Source: Roseateles oligotrophus (lineage in GTDB: Bacteria > Pseudomonadota > Gammaproteobacteria > Burkholderiales > Burkholderiaceae_C). Taken from it: a stretch of 64,000 nt of DNA. Position 1 is the first letter of the stretch. Every line of letters begins with the position of its first letter. Location: NCBI RefSeq assembly GCF_025717515.1, contig NZ_JAJIRN010000006.1, forward strand, positions 310,001 to 374,000. The letters are read 5' to 3'. Shown piece by piece: positions 36,636-43,747 of the stretch. The notes under the pieces are model-generated. The model saw only the letters and a list, made by a program, of their open reading frames with translations, was not told the origin of the DNA and did not search any database. Made by a program: the position numbers and the translations under genes.

Positions 36636-38018
36636 ATGAATGCCACCAGACGGCTGACTTCGCTCACTCAAACTCAGCAAATTGAGCGTGCTTTAGCTGT
36701 GGGCCCGCTGTCAGCGGCGCAACTTGTTGCTGTGCTTGGAATCAGCCAGCCAACCCTGTCGCGAACTATTCGTGACATGTCTGCTTCGGTGTCCAGCTTC
36801 CGCGTCACCGGCGACCGCACACCGCGCTACGCGATGCTCCGTTCATTGCCAATGGGCCTGAACCCCCGGCAGCGTGTCTACCGGCATATGAGCCAAGGCA
36901 ATATCGAGCCTTTTGCAGACCTGGAGTTCCTCGCGGGCGGGGCCACGCTGGAGCGCAGTGGCACTGTCACTCGCTTGTACGAGGGGCTGCCGCCCTATCT
37001 GCGGTTTGCCGCCCCGTCTGGCTTCCTCGGCCGCCAGCTGGCCCAAGAGGCGGCACGTACCCTGCCTTTCCCTGGCAGCCTGAAGGATTGGGGGGATGAC
37101 CATTGCTTGGCCTACCTCTTCACGCGAGGCATCAACCTGCCTGGCAATCTTGTTTTCGGTGACGCCTGCCTGCAGATGGAGCTCGATTTCCGCAGCCTGC
37201 GCCCCACCGCCGTCGACAGCAAACTCGAACATTACGAAGGGATGGCGGCCGCGCTCAAGGGTGCGACCTACGGCTCCAGCGCCGGTGGCGAGCAGCCGAA
37301 ATTTCTCTGGTTGACCGAGGATGCTGGCCACGTCATCGTGAAGTTTGCCAAGCTCGGCAGCCGCATGGCTGAATTGCTGCCGCTCGAGCATCTGGCGCTG
37401 CGCTCATTGGCCGAGGTCGGTGTGCCGGCCTGCCGTACTCGGCTGCTGACTTCTGATGCCTACGTTTTCCTGGAGATCCAGAGGTTCGACCGCATGGGCC
37501 TGCATGGCCGCATCGGGATGCTCTCGGCCGGCGCTGTTGACGATGAATTCTTCGGCAAGCGGGACACCTGGCCGGAGTTCGTGGCAAGGTGCGAGCAAGC
37601 GAAGTACCTCAGCCCTGCCGACGCACGCCTTGTCGACACCATGGCCGCCTTCAGCGAGCTGATTGGGAACACCGACCGCCACTTCGAGAACATCTCCTTG
37701 CTGATTCGCGAGGACGGTGAATACCAAGGCATTGCGCCCGCCTACGACATCCTGCCGATGCGCTACGCCTCGATCGGGGGCGGCCTTGACCCCGACCTTG
37801 TGGACATCGAGCCGAAGATCGGCAGCATCGGAGCGAAGCCGGCGGTATGGGCAAAGGCCGCTGCGGCTGCGGATCGCTTTTGGCGGGCCGCCATGACAGA
37901 AGATTTGTCGGCGCCGATTTCGCCTGCGATGCGTGCTTGGGCGCAACGAAATCTTCAAGTGGCCAAGGCGTTTGCAGCGCCGTTGTTGCCCATGCCCATG
38001 CCCTTGCCCTTGCCCTGA
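36636..38018 (+). CDS. yjjJ: HipA family kinase of the YjjJ/HipH type
   Basis: The 460-residue protein has an N-terminal winged helix (QIERALAVGPLSAAQLVAV, ISQPTLSRTIRDM) followed by a HipA-like kinase domain: GSSAGGEQPKFLW as the nucleotide loop, HVIVKFAKLG with the ATP lysine, catalytic GNTDRHFENISLL and the metal-binding aspartate in APAYDILPMRYA. This arrangement, helix-turn-helix fused in front with no separate HipB, matches E. coli YjjJ (HipH). It probably phosphorylates a translation component or other protein. It ends in an odd Pro-Met-Pro-Leu repeat tail. No ribosome binding site is obvious, so it may be leaderless. Confidence 0.88.
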   Translation: MNATRRLTSLTQTQQIERALAVGPLSAAQLVAVLGISQPTLSRTIRDMSASVSSFRVTGDRTPRYAMLRSLPMGLNPRQRVYRHMSQGNIEPFADLEFLAGGATLERSGTVTRLYEGLPPYLRFAAPSGFLGRQLAQEAARTLPFPGSLKDWGDDHCLAYLFTRGINLPGNLVFGDACLQMELDFRSLRPTAVDSKLEHYEGMAAALKGATYGSSAGGEQPKFLWLTEDAGHVIVKFAKLGSRMAELLPLEHLALRSLAEVGVPACRTRLLTSDAYVFLEIQRFDRMGLHGRIGMLSAGAVDDEFFGKRDTWPEFVARCEQAKYLSPADARLVDTMAAFSELIGNTDRHFENISLLIREDGEYQGIAPAYDILPMRYASIGGGLDPDLVDIEPKIGSIGAKPAVWAKAAAAADRFWRAAMTEDLSAPISPAMRAWAQRNLQVAKAFAAPLLPMPMPLPLP

Positions 38019-38078
38019 ATCAAAACGTCGTCGGTTTTTTGTCGCGGGAACGAATAGTCAGCTGGCTGGATTTCGGGC

Positions 38079-38372
38079 TCAGTGATAGTCCTCTTCGAGC
38101 TGGTGGCGTAAGGCCAGCACGACGACCTTGGATGTGCTGACAATCTCGTACAGCGCCACGTAGCCGTTGCTACCGAAGGAGATGATCAACTCCCGCTGAG
38201 CGGGGTTCCGGGCCGCCTTGCGAAAGCTGAACGGCGTCACGCCCAAGCCGTGCTGCACGGATGCCCTGATCGCGGCTATAGCCGCTTGAGCGCCACCGAG
38301 TTGTTCGCTGGTCTGGTTTCGGCTCGGCTCGGCGAAGCAAGAAATCAAAAAAGCGCCATGTTCAGACCGCAA
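38079..38372 (-). pseudogene. Decayed ParE/RelE-family toxin gene
   Basis: The frame's C-terminal part (GLGVTPFSFRKAARNPAQ, RELIISFGSNGYVALYEI, VLALRHQLEEDYH) is clearly of the ParE/RelE toxin family. The N-terminal part is not in frame: an FFDFLL segment typical of the missing first helix appears in another frame near 38345. No start codon with a ribosome binding site and no antitoxin gene are present upstream. It is convergent with the HipA-like gene. Probably inactive. Confidence 0.6.
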
Positions 38373-38491
38373 AGGTCCGGCGCCAACAACTGCGCTGAAG
38401 CCATGGCGCTGGACAGTGGCAGGCTTTTAGGGATATCGCACAGACCGCCGCCCATCTATGCTGCATTGCAGCATTTACCAGGAAGATCCTT

Positions 38492-39523
38492 ATGCGCATC
38501 ATCATCAACATCAACAGCAACTTGGCCCGGATCGGGCTCGGCCTACTCACGCTATTGACCGGCCTGCATTCGGCATGGGCGGCCGACAGTCTGCCGGCCA
38601 TACAGGCGGCGGCCGACCGCACCTCAATCTCGGGCTTGTCCTCCGGGGCCTTCATGGCGGTGCAGTACAGCACCGCTTATTCGGCCAGTGTGATGGGCAT
38701 CGGGGTCGTCGCCGGCGGGCCTTACAACTGTGCTTATGTGAATCTGGGCGGCATTCTGACTTGCATGAGCGGGGCGCCGTCGGGCGGGGTCTCATGGCAA
38801 GCCGCACAGGGCTTTGCCTCACTCGGGCAGATTGACCCGGTCGCTGCCATCAGCAAGTTCAAGGTCTATGTCTACGGAGGCAAGCATGACACCGTGGTGC
38901 TGCCCAGCGTGGTGAAGGCCACCAAAGACTTCTATACCGCCGGCGGCGTAGCCAAGAAAAATCTGGCCTATGTCAGCAGTTTGCCCTCGGGCCATGCCTT
39001 TATTTCGCCGGATTTCGGCAACGCTTGCAAGGTCACCGAGTCGCCCTACATCGCCCAATGCAAGGTGAAAGGCGCGCCCTATGACCAGGCCAAGGCCATC
39101 CTCAGCCAAATCTATGGGCCGCTCAAGCCGGCGATGTTGTCGCTATCGTCCACGGTGCGGCCGTTTGATCAGCGTGAGTTCGCTGCGGCCGAGACGGGGC
39201 TGGACAATATCGGCTTCTACTACCTGCCCAAAGCCTGTGCCGACAAATCCAGCCATTGCGCGGTGCATGTGGTGTTCCATGGCTGTGAGCAGGGGGCGGC
39301 GGTGGTCGGCAGCGATGTCTACAGCAAGGTCGGCTACAACCGCTGGGCCGACGTCAATCAGATCATCGTGCTGTATCCGCAGGTGGTGGCCACCGAGTTG
39401 CCGCTCAACCCCAAGGGGTGTTGGGATTGGTGGGGTTACTCGGGGCTGAATTTTCAGGTGCGTGGTGGGCCGCAGTTGCAAGCGGTCAAGGGCATGGTGG
39501 ACCGATTGATCTCGGCGCCTTGA
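38492..39523 (+). CDS. Extracellular short-chain-length PHA (PHB) depolymerase, type 2 domain
   Basis: The 343-residue secreted enzyme has a signal peptide cleaved after SAWA (about residue 30) and the nucleophile Ser51 in ISGLSSGAFMAVQY, the early-placed serine of type 2 catalytic domains. Other family blocks are VVAGGPYNCAY, VFHGCEQG and CWDWWGY near the C-terminus. It hydrolyses poly(3-hydroxybutyrate) or its oligomers outside the cell. No separate substrate-binding domain follows, so it may prefer soluble oligomers or be membrane-near. Confidence 0.9.
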   Translation: MRIIININSNLARIGLGLLTLLTGLHSAWAADSLPAIQAAADRTSISGLSSGAFMAVQYSTAYSASVMGIGVVAGGPYNCAYVNLGGILTCMSGAPSGGVSWQAAQGFASLGQIDPVAAISKFKVYVYGGKHDTVVLPSVVKATKDFYTAGGVAKKNLAYVSSLPSGHAFISPDFGNACKVTESPYIAQCKVKGAPYDQAKAILSQIYGPLKPAMLSLSSTVRPFDQREFAAAETGLDNIGFYYLPKACADKSSHCAVHVVFHGCEQGAAVVGSDVYSKVGYNRWADVNQIIVLYPQVVATELPLNPKGCWDWWGYSGLNFQVRGGPQLQAVKGMVDRLISAP

Positions 39524-39650
39524 GGGGGCGCGTAGCACTTTTTTTGATTGCTTGTTGCGATTGAATTTCCAAGGCCTGAGAGCAGCTTTCGGGCTTGTAT
39601 GCCAGGGCCTGCAGAAAGAATGCGTGGCCTTCGACGCTATTGCTTGCCCC

Positions 39651-40061
39651 GCACGATGCCGGGAGTTCGCCCCGGCGGGCGACCTACATCTCTTGTCTCG
39701 CCAAGAGATGTAGGCCAGAGAAGGCGCTCAGCCGCTGGTAGGCGTCTGATCCTTCGGCAGCCGTCGCAAGCGATGCTTGCTCGGTGCGGCCTCAGACCCT
39801 GCCGCATGGCCCTGCGGGTCCGCTCGGATGCTCAAATTTGCCGGGCCGCGCCCAACTCGCTTCGCGCCCTAACGGCCACTGCGCTCAGACAGGGGGCGCG
39901 AAGTCAGTTCGTGAAGTCGCTGCGCGACGCCCGGCAAATTCTCCGCTCCTCGCCATGCAGAAGGGGTGAACTCCAAAGAACACGACTCGCTGCGCGTCGC
40001 CTCGATGGGTGCTGCGCTGCGCGCCTGCACCTTGCAGGCCGATGACTTAAGGGTCAGGTCT
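39651..40061 (+). repeat. Long inverted repeat, copy A
   Basis: The segment from gcacgatgcc to gggtcaggtct matches the reverse complement of 41576-41906 over nearly its whole length, including gggagttcgccccggcgggc, ccgcatggccctgcgggtcc and gatgctcaaatttgccggg. Copy A has about 80 extra bases in its first third. Together the copies bracket the two cassette genes. Confidence 0.85.
39684..39713. repeat. 30-base hairpin inside repeat copy A
   Basis: CTACATCTCTTG and CAAGAGATGTAG pair perfectly (12 bp) around TCTCGC. In copy B the same place is held by a different but equally perfect 30-base palindrome (41845-41874). Confidence 0.8.
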
Positions 40062-40086
40062 TGCCTTTAGATTAAAGACCTGACCC
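40051..40086. repeat. GGGTCAGGTCT inverted repeat
   Basis: GGGTCAGGTCTT and AAAGACCTGACCC face each other over 11 bases. The same terminal motif occurs at 41489, 41550 and 41576, flanking the cassette region on both sides. Confidence 0.7.
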
Positions 40087-40105
40087 CGAACCTTTCCGAA
40101 CCTTT

Positions 40106-40190
40106 CAGCTGGCCGCGCGGAGCTGAAAATATACAGGCAGCGTAGCGCGGCCAGCTGGCGGAGGTCCACTCGAGCGACGGGTCAGAGCGC
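40106..40190 (-). other. Partial attC-like site after the tautomerase cassette
   Basis: Read on the minus strand, GAGCGCTCTGACCCGTCGCTC then GAGTGGACCTCCGCC resembles the left half of an integron attC site. A perfect 13-bp inverted repeat (40106-40118 with 40145-40157) follows. The expected right half with GTTAG is missing, apparently replaced by the GGGTCAGG repeat region. Confidence 0.45.
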
Positions 40191-40194
40191 TCTT

Positions 40195-40581
40195 TCATAC
40201 GTCGAGTTTAAAACCCAGGTTGATTTCGGATGCTGACTTGCCGCCTACGCCCCAGTTGTCCAGGGAAGGCTCATGCAGGATGATTGTGATGTCATTGGGT
40301 TGAATTCCAATTTCACCAAAGCGCCGAGCAACCTCGTTGTACAAGTTGCGCTTCGCATCCAGCGATCTTCCGGGAAATATCTGAATTTCTACCAAAGTGT
40401 AGTTCTCAGTCTTGCTTGGCGGCACGGGGAAATGCTCGGGCTTGTATTCGATGTAACGAATCTGCTTGTCATCCTCAGGCACTTTTAATGCGATAAGTTG
40501 AGCTTGGTAGACAGCATCGATGAGCGCGGCAACTTCCACTGCGGTTCGCGGGCGGCAGACTTCAATTTTGGCGATTGGCAT
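40195..40581 (-). CDS. Tautomerase-superfamily protein, gene-cassette type
   Basis: The 128-residue protein starts MPIAKIEV, giving the N-terminal Pro of 4-oxalocrotonate tautomerase/MIF-type enzymes after Met removal. It also has ENYTLVEIQIFPGRSLDAKR and IIILHEPSLDNWGVGG typical of the family's larger members. Base composition is lower in GC than the neighbours. The gene is compact, stands 48 bp after a complete attC site and is followed by a partial one, so it is best seen as an integron cassette. Substrate unknown. Confidence 0.85.
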   Translation of the reverse strand: MPIAKIEVCRPRTAVEVAALIDAVYQAQLIALKVPEDDKQIRYIEYKPEHFPVPPSKTENYTLVEIQIFPGRSLDAKRNLYNEVARRFGEIGIQPNDITIILHEPSLDNWGVGGKSASEINLGFKLDV

Positions 40582-40629
40582 GACGTGAATTTTGGATTGG
40601 GCGAGTAACGGCGCGCTTTGTATTGGAGC

Positions 40630-40741
40630 GCTCTAACGTCAAAGTTGAGCCGCGAGCGGCGGCTGGGCACGGAAGGCCCAGAATGAAATGGGGGCCTGGA
40701 GAGACCAGCCGTTGCGAGTCGGCTCGAACTAGGGGTTAGCC
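40630..40741 (-). other. attC recombination site between two cassettes
   Basis: On the minus strand the 112-bp site begins GGCTAACCCCTAGTTCGAGCC and ends GCGGCTCAACTTTGACGTTAGAGC. The outer boxes (GGCTAAC, GTTAGAGC) and inner boxes (AGTTCGAGCCG against CGGCTCAACT) pair, with one unpaired base in an inner box, the hallmark of attC. The orientation fits cassettes reading on the minus strand, GNAT first and tautomerase second. Confidence 0.75.
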
Positions 40742-40778
40742 GTCTGTGGGTTCATGGAGGAATGCGGACTGAATGACC

Positions 40779-41234
40779 CTAAGCTAGCAAGTTCTTGGCG
40801 AAACAGACTGCTTCAGCTTTGCCGGCGTATTTGCCGAAGTTTGGAATACGGGAGTAACCCTTCTTCTCGTAGAACGAGACTGCTCGGAGGTTGACGACTC
40901 GGGTCTCCAGCCAGAGCTGAGAATAGCCAAGTAGTCTTGCCTCGCTCTCTAAGTGGGCGAGCACTGCGCTCCCGACGCCGGATGTGCCTGGCATTGCATA
41001 CATGCGCTTCACTTCTGCCGTTGATTCTTCGATTGGACGGAAGGCGCCGCAGCCGACGGGAGTTCCAGTGCTCGTGCGAGCAACGACAAAGCAGGCTCTG
41101 CTTCCACGAACATCGTTTGGATCGAATGAGGACTTACCACTGTCCCCCGTGATCTTTGCGAGGGTCTCTGACAGTGCGTCAATCAACTGCGCGGCTGCGG
41201 GCGAGGCTGGATCTTCATTTGTGATTGTGAACAT
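40779..41234 (-). CDS. GNAT family acetyltransferase, gene-cassette type
   Basis: The 151-residue protein has the GNAT core: EVKRMYAMPGTSGVGSAVLA (acetyl-CoA loop) and LWLETRVVNLRAVSFYEKKG with the family's closing Asn-Tyr-type motif. The gene is bounded upstream by GTTAGCC (41259-41265) and downstream by a complete attC site, so the whole 40630-41265 unit looks like an integron cassette. Similar cassette acetyltransferases modify small amines or antibiotics; no resistance class can be assigned here. Confidence 0.88.
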   Translation of the reverse strand: MFTITNEDPASPAAAQLIDALSETLAKITGDSGKSSFDPNDVRGSRACFVVARTSTGTPVGCGAFRPIEESTAEVKRMYAMPGTSGVGSAVLAHLESEARLLGYSQLWLETRVVNLRAVSFYEKKGYSRIPNFGKYAGKAEAVCFAKNLLA

Positions 41235-41575
41235 GACGTGTAGAAGCTGGGGTCAGACGGCTAACGAACAACCCCAAATCCACAGCCACTTCTGCCGACC
41301 GGCGCGCGGGAGTCTTTGTCGAATGGGATTGCTGGTTTCATTGCTGAAATGAGTTTGATGAAGCTTGTGCTGCACCCGTGAGCGCAGCCCGAGGGCGATT
41401 GTGCCGCTTGGCGGCCGGGTTACTGAATCCTGGTTTGCCCAAACCCCGCTTTCGAGAGCTTTTCGATGTTGTGCACCACACCACAAGGCCGGGGTCAGGT
41501 CTCAAATCTACCTGATTAGGTATCCGAGAACTCGGGGTCACGAGAACTCGGGGTCAGGTCTCAAATATATAGTCA

Positions 41576-41906
41576 AGACCTGACCCTCAAGCAATCGACT
41601 TGCGAGGTGCATGCGCGCAGCGCAGCACCCTTCGAGGCGACGCGCAGCGAGCCGTGTTCTTGGGTGTTCACCCCTTCTGCATGGGCGAGGAGCGGAAGAT
41701 TTGCCGGGCGTCGCGGAGCGACTTCAAAGACTGACTTCGCGCCCTTTGTCTGAACGGAGCGTAGCGAAGTGAGTTGGGCGCGGCCCGGCAAATTTGAGCA
41801 TCCGAGCGGACCCGCAGGGCCATGCGGCAGGGGCGCCTTCTTTGCCCTCTTTCTTGTGCGCACAAGAAAGAGGGTCGCCCGCCGGGGCGAACTCCCGGCA
41901 TCGTGC
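41576..41906 (-). repeat. Long inverted repeat, copy B
   Basis: This is the inverted counterpart of 39651-40061, starting at agacctgaccc and ending ggcatcgtgc. It lacks about 80 bases present in copy A, and its internal hairpin has a different sequence with perfect pairing. Confidence 0.85.
41845..41874. repeat. 30-base perfect palindrome inside repeat copy B
   Basis: CCCTCTTTCTTGTGC is followed directly by its exact reverse complement. It takes the place of the unrelated-sequence hairpin at 39684-39713 in copy A. Confidence 0.85.
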
Positions 41907-41964
41907 TGAATGAGCAATACACACGAAGCCAGCCCCGAAAACCGAGCCCGACTGAACCGGACCA

Positions 41965-42258
41965 TCAGTTCTCCGCAATCTTGCCGCCCTTAAGCACCAC
42001 ATCCCCACCAGCCTTGACGCCCACGGCCTCACTGGCCTCGAAGCTCAGCCTGCGCCCCTTGATGACAATGCTGCCGTCCTTCTTCATCAGCAAACTCGAC
42101 TGGCCCACCACCAACTCCAGCGAATCACCCGCCTCGATGCGCAGCGTCTTGCCGACTTGAGCACCCATGTCCTTGGCCACCACCGTCAAGCGGTCCTTCC
42201 CATCGATCACGACAAGGCGGTCAAGGGACAGCGGCGCAGCGGCCTTCTCTTTTGGCAT
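41965..42258 (-). CDS. Small VgrG-tail-like protein of unknown function
   Basis: The 97-residue protein starts at ATG 42258 after AGGAGACTTGTC. Its second half (LRIEAGDSLELVVGQSSLLM, GSIVIKGRRLSFEA, VKAGGDVVLKGGKI) resembles the beta-helical gp5/VgrG C-terminal repeats. No type VI secretion genes or full vgrG are nearby, so it is a stand-alone relative or a remnant. Function unknown. Confidence 0.65.
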   Translation of the reverse strand: MPKEKAAAPLSLDRLVVIDGKDRLTVVAKDMGAQVGKTLRIEAGDSLELVVGQSSLLMKKDGSIVIKGRRLSFEASEAVGVKAGGDVVLKGGKIAEN

Positions 42259-42394
42259 GACAAGTCTCCTCATGTTTGGCTGGGCCCGGGCCTGTGAAGG
42301 ATAGCGGACGAACCGCCGCTCGCCCGCAACCATGGCCCTTGAACCACGCACTAGCCTTGCAGCCGCATAGATGGCTACGGCCCGATACGCATCT

Positions 42395-43540
42395 TCAGCG
42401 TCGGCGCAACTGCGCCAAGGTCCATGCCGGCAACAGCTCCAAATAGCCGGGCGCAAACGCGGCCTCGGCTTGCCATAAATAGCGCGCGCTCATGGCCCAG
42501 GTCCATTCCTGCGGCAGTTGCCCCGCGTAGTCGGCCGCATTCAGCAGCTTGTGATCGCCACCTTCAAACACCTTGACCGCATGGTGCTGCGGCTCGATCA
42601 GGTGCAAAGCCTGGTCCGAAGGCCCGGCGTTGAGCAACTCGGCATAACGCTGCGCACTCGCGGGCGCATCGACATTGAGATCCTGCGCCCCCCAAACCGC
42701 CAACAAGGGCGCCTGTGTCTGGAACAGCCCCGTGCTCACATCGGCGCGCCGATTCAGCGCCACAAAACGGTAGCGCTGCGCAGAAAGAGGCTCGGAATTG
42801 GCGCCGGGTGGCACGGGCGCAGCCGATACATAGGCCGCCAGCGCACGCAGATAGTCGGCATGGCCGAGCGTGACATCCGGCTGCGGCGCGCCGCGCTGCC
42901 AAGCGATGACACGCTGCACCGCCTGCGCGTCGGCCATGCCTGCTCGCGCCAAGCGCATGCGGGTGAAGTACTCGCCCTGGCTGGCCCAGTCCACCGCACC
43001 ACCGACGGTGATCAAGAAGGCGGGCGCCCTGATGACCTTCCCCTGTTGGCCCCATTGGGCGGCTTGCGCCAATACCCAAGCGCCTTGCGAAAAGCCGATC
43101 AAACCAGAACCCTTGGCATCCAACTCGGGCCGCTGCGCCAACATGGCCATCGCGGCAGCCGCCTCTTCGGCCCGGTCAGACATGGTTTGCTCAAGCCAAT
43201 TGCCTTGATTCGGGCCTTGAGATTGCCCGGTGCCGAGCTTGTCCCAGCTGTAGCAAGCAATGCCGGCCTTCAAGAATGCATTCATGACCAGGGCGTACTG
43301 CTCAAGCCCACGCGTTTGGGCGCCATCCCCATGGACAAAAGAAACGACCGGATGGGGCCCCGGCCCGGCGGGCAGCAGCAGAGTCCCGGTCAAGGTGTTG
43401 CCTGCATGCGCAAAGCTCAAGGGCAGCTCACGCTCGGCCTTGAGTTCATGCGGTTCCAGCAGCCACAAAACCATCAAAGTCAGGGCAACGCCCAGCGCGG
43501 CCAGGCCCATCAAGAGCTTAAAGCGAAGAGTTCGAATCAT
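42395..43540 (-). CDS. Alpha/beta hydrolase
   Basis: The 381-residue protein starts with a membrane anchor or signal (LLMGLAALGVALTLMVLWLL) and has the hydrolase fold with oxyanion motif SFVHGDGAQ, nucleophile elbow GFSQGAWVLAQ, an acidic residue in AVWGAQDLNVD and a probable His in GGDHK. It probably acts as an esterase or peptidase at the periplasmic side of the membrane. It is on the opposite strand from urtA, about 200 bp away. No specific substrate can be given. Confidence 0.85.
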   Translation of the reverse strand: MIRTLRFKLLMGLAALGVALTLMVLWLLEPHELKAERELPLSFAHAGNTLTGTLLLPAGPGPHPVVSFVHGDGAQTRGLEQYALVMNAFLKAGIACYSWDKLGTGQSQGPNQGNWLEQTMSDRAEEAAAAMAMLAQRPELDAKGSGLIGFSQGAWVLAQAAQWGQQGKVIRAPAFLITVGGAVDWASQGEYFTRMRLARAGMADAQAVQRVIAWQRGAPQPDVTLGHADYLRALAAYVSAAPVPPGANSEPLSAQRYRFVALNRRADVSTGLFQTQAPLLAVWGAQDLNVDAPASAQRYAELLNAGPSDQALHLIEPQHHAVKVFEGGDHKLLNAADYAGQLPQEWTWAMSARYLWQAEAAFAPGYLELLPAWTLAQLRRR

Positions 43541-43747
43541 TGAGAAACAGCGGAATGGCTTGGAAGTGGTTGAAAGTGCTTGGAGGTTTTGAAGGCCTTG
43601 GCAAGGATAGCGGACTGCTGCTCTTGTACGCCATTCGCCGTATATGCCGCGCGGCCGGCGCTGCCTACATTGGACCTGTCCGCAATGCGATTGCGGCGAG
43701 CTTAACTGCCATTCAAGCCCCTAACCCTTTCCAGGAGCGCATCCACC

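Larger units (their letters stand above)
39524..40194. other. 671-bp gap made of a long repeat and a partial attC site
   Basis: No gene is called. The open frame at 39548-40045 is the coding-like face of the long repeat and is mirrored in the second copy at 41576-41906. The right end contains a GGGTCAGGTCT-type hairpin and the remains of an attC site after the tautomerase gene. Confidence 0.55.
41235..41964. other. 730-bp gap with cassette boundary, REP-like motifs and repeat copy B
   Basis: The first 30 bp hold a GTTAGCC cassette boundary (minus-strand reading). At 41489-41587 three GGGTCAGGTCT-type motifs occur, two as a facing pair. The rest is long repeat copy B. No gene is called; short frames here mirror the repeat. 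Confidence 0.5.

Noticed and set aside
39548-40045. 165-codon frame as a gene
   Set aside because: It coincides with the long repeat and is mirrored in copy B; no ribosome binding site or family, so it is reported as a repeat.
39524-41964. Insertion sequence between the inverted repeats
   Set aside because: No transposase-like gene, DDE or HUH motif is encoded between or in the repeats; attC-type boxes explain the genes better.
43541-43747. Sigma-54 promoter before urtA
   Set aside because: Several GG...GC pairs were checked, but none had the ten-base spacing with matching flanks.
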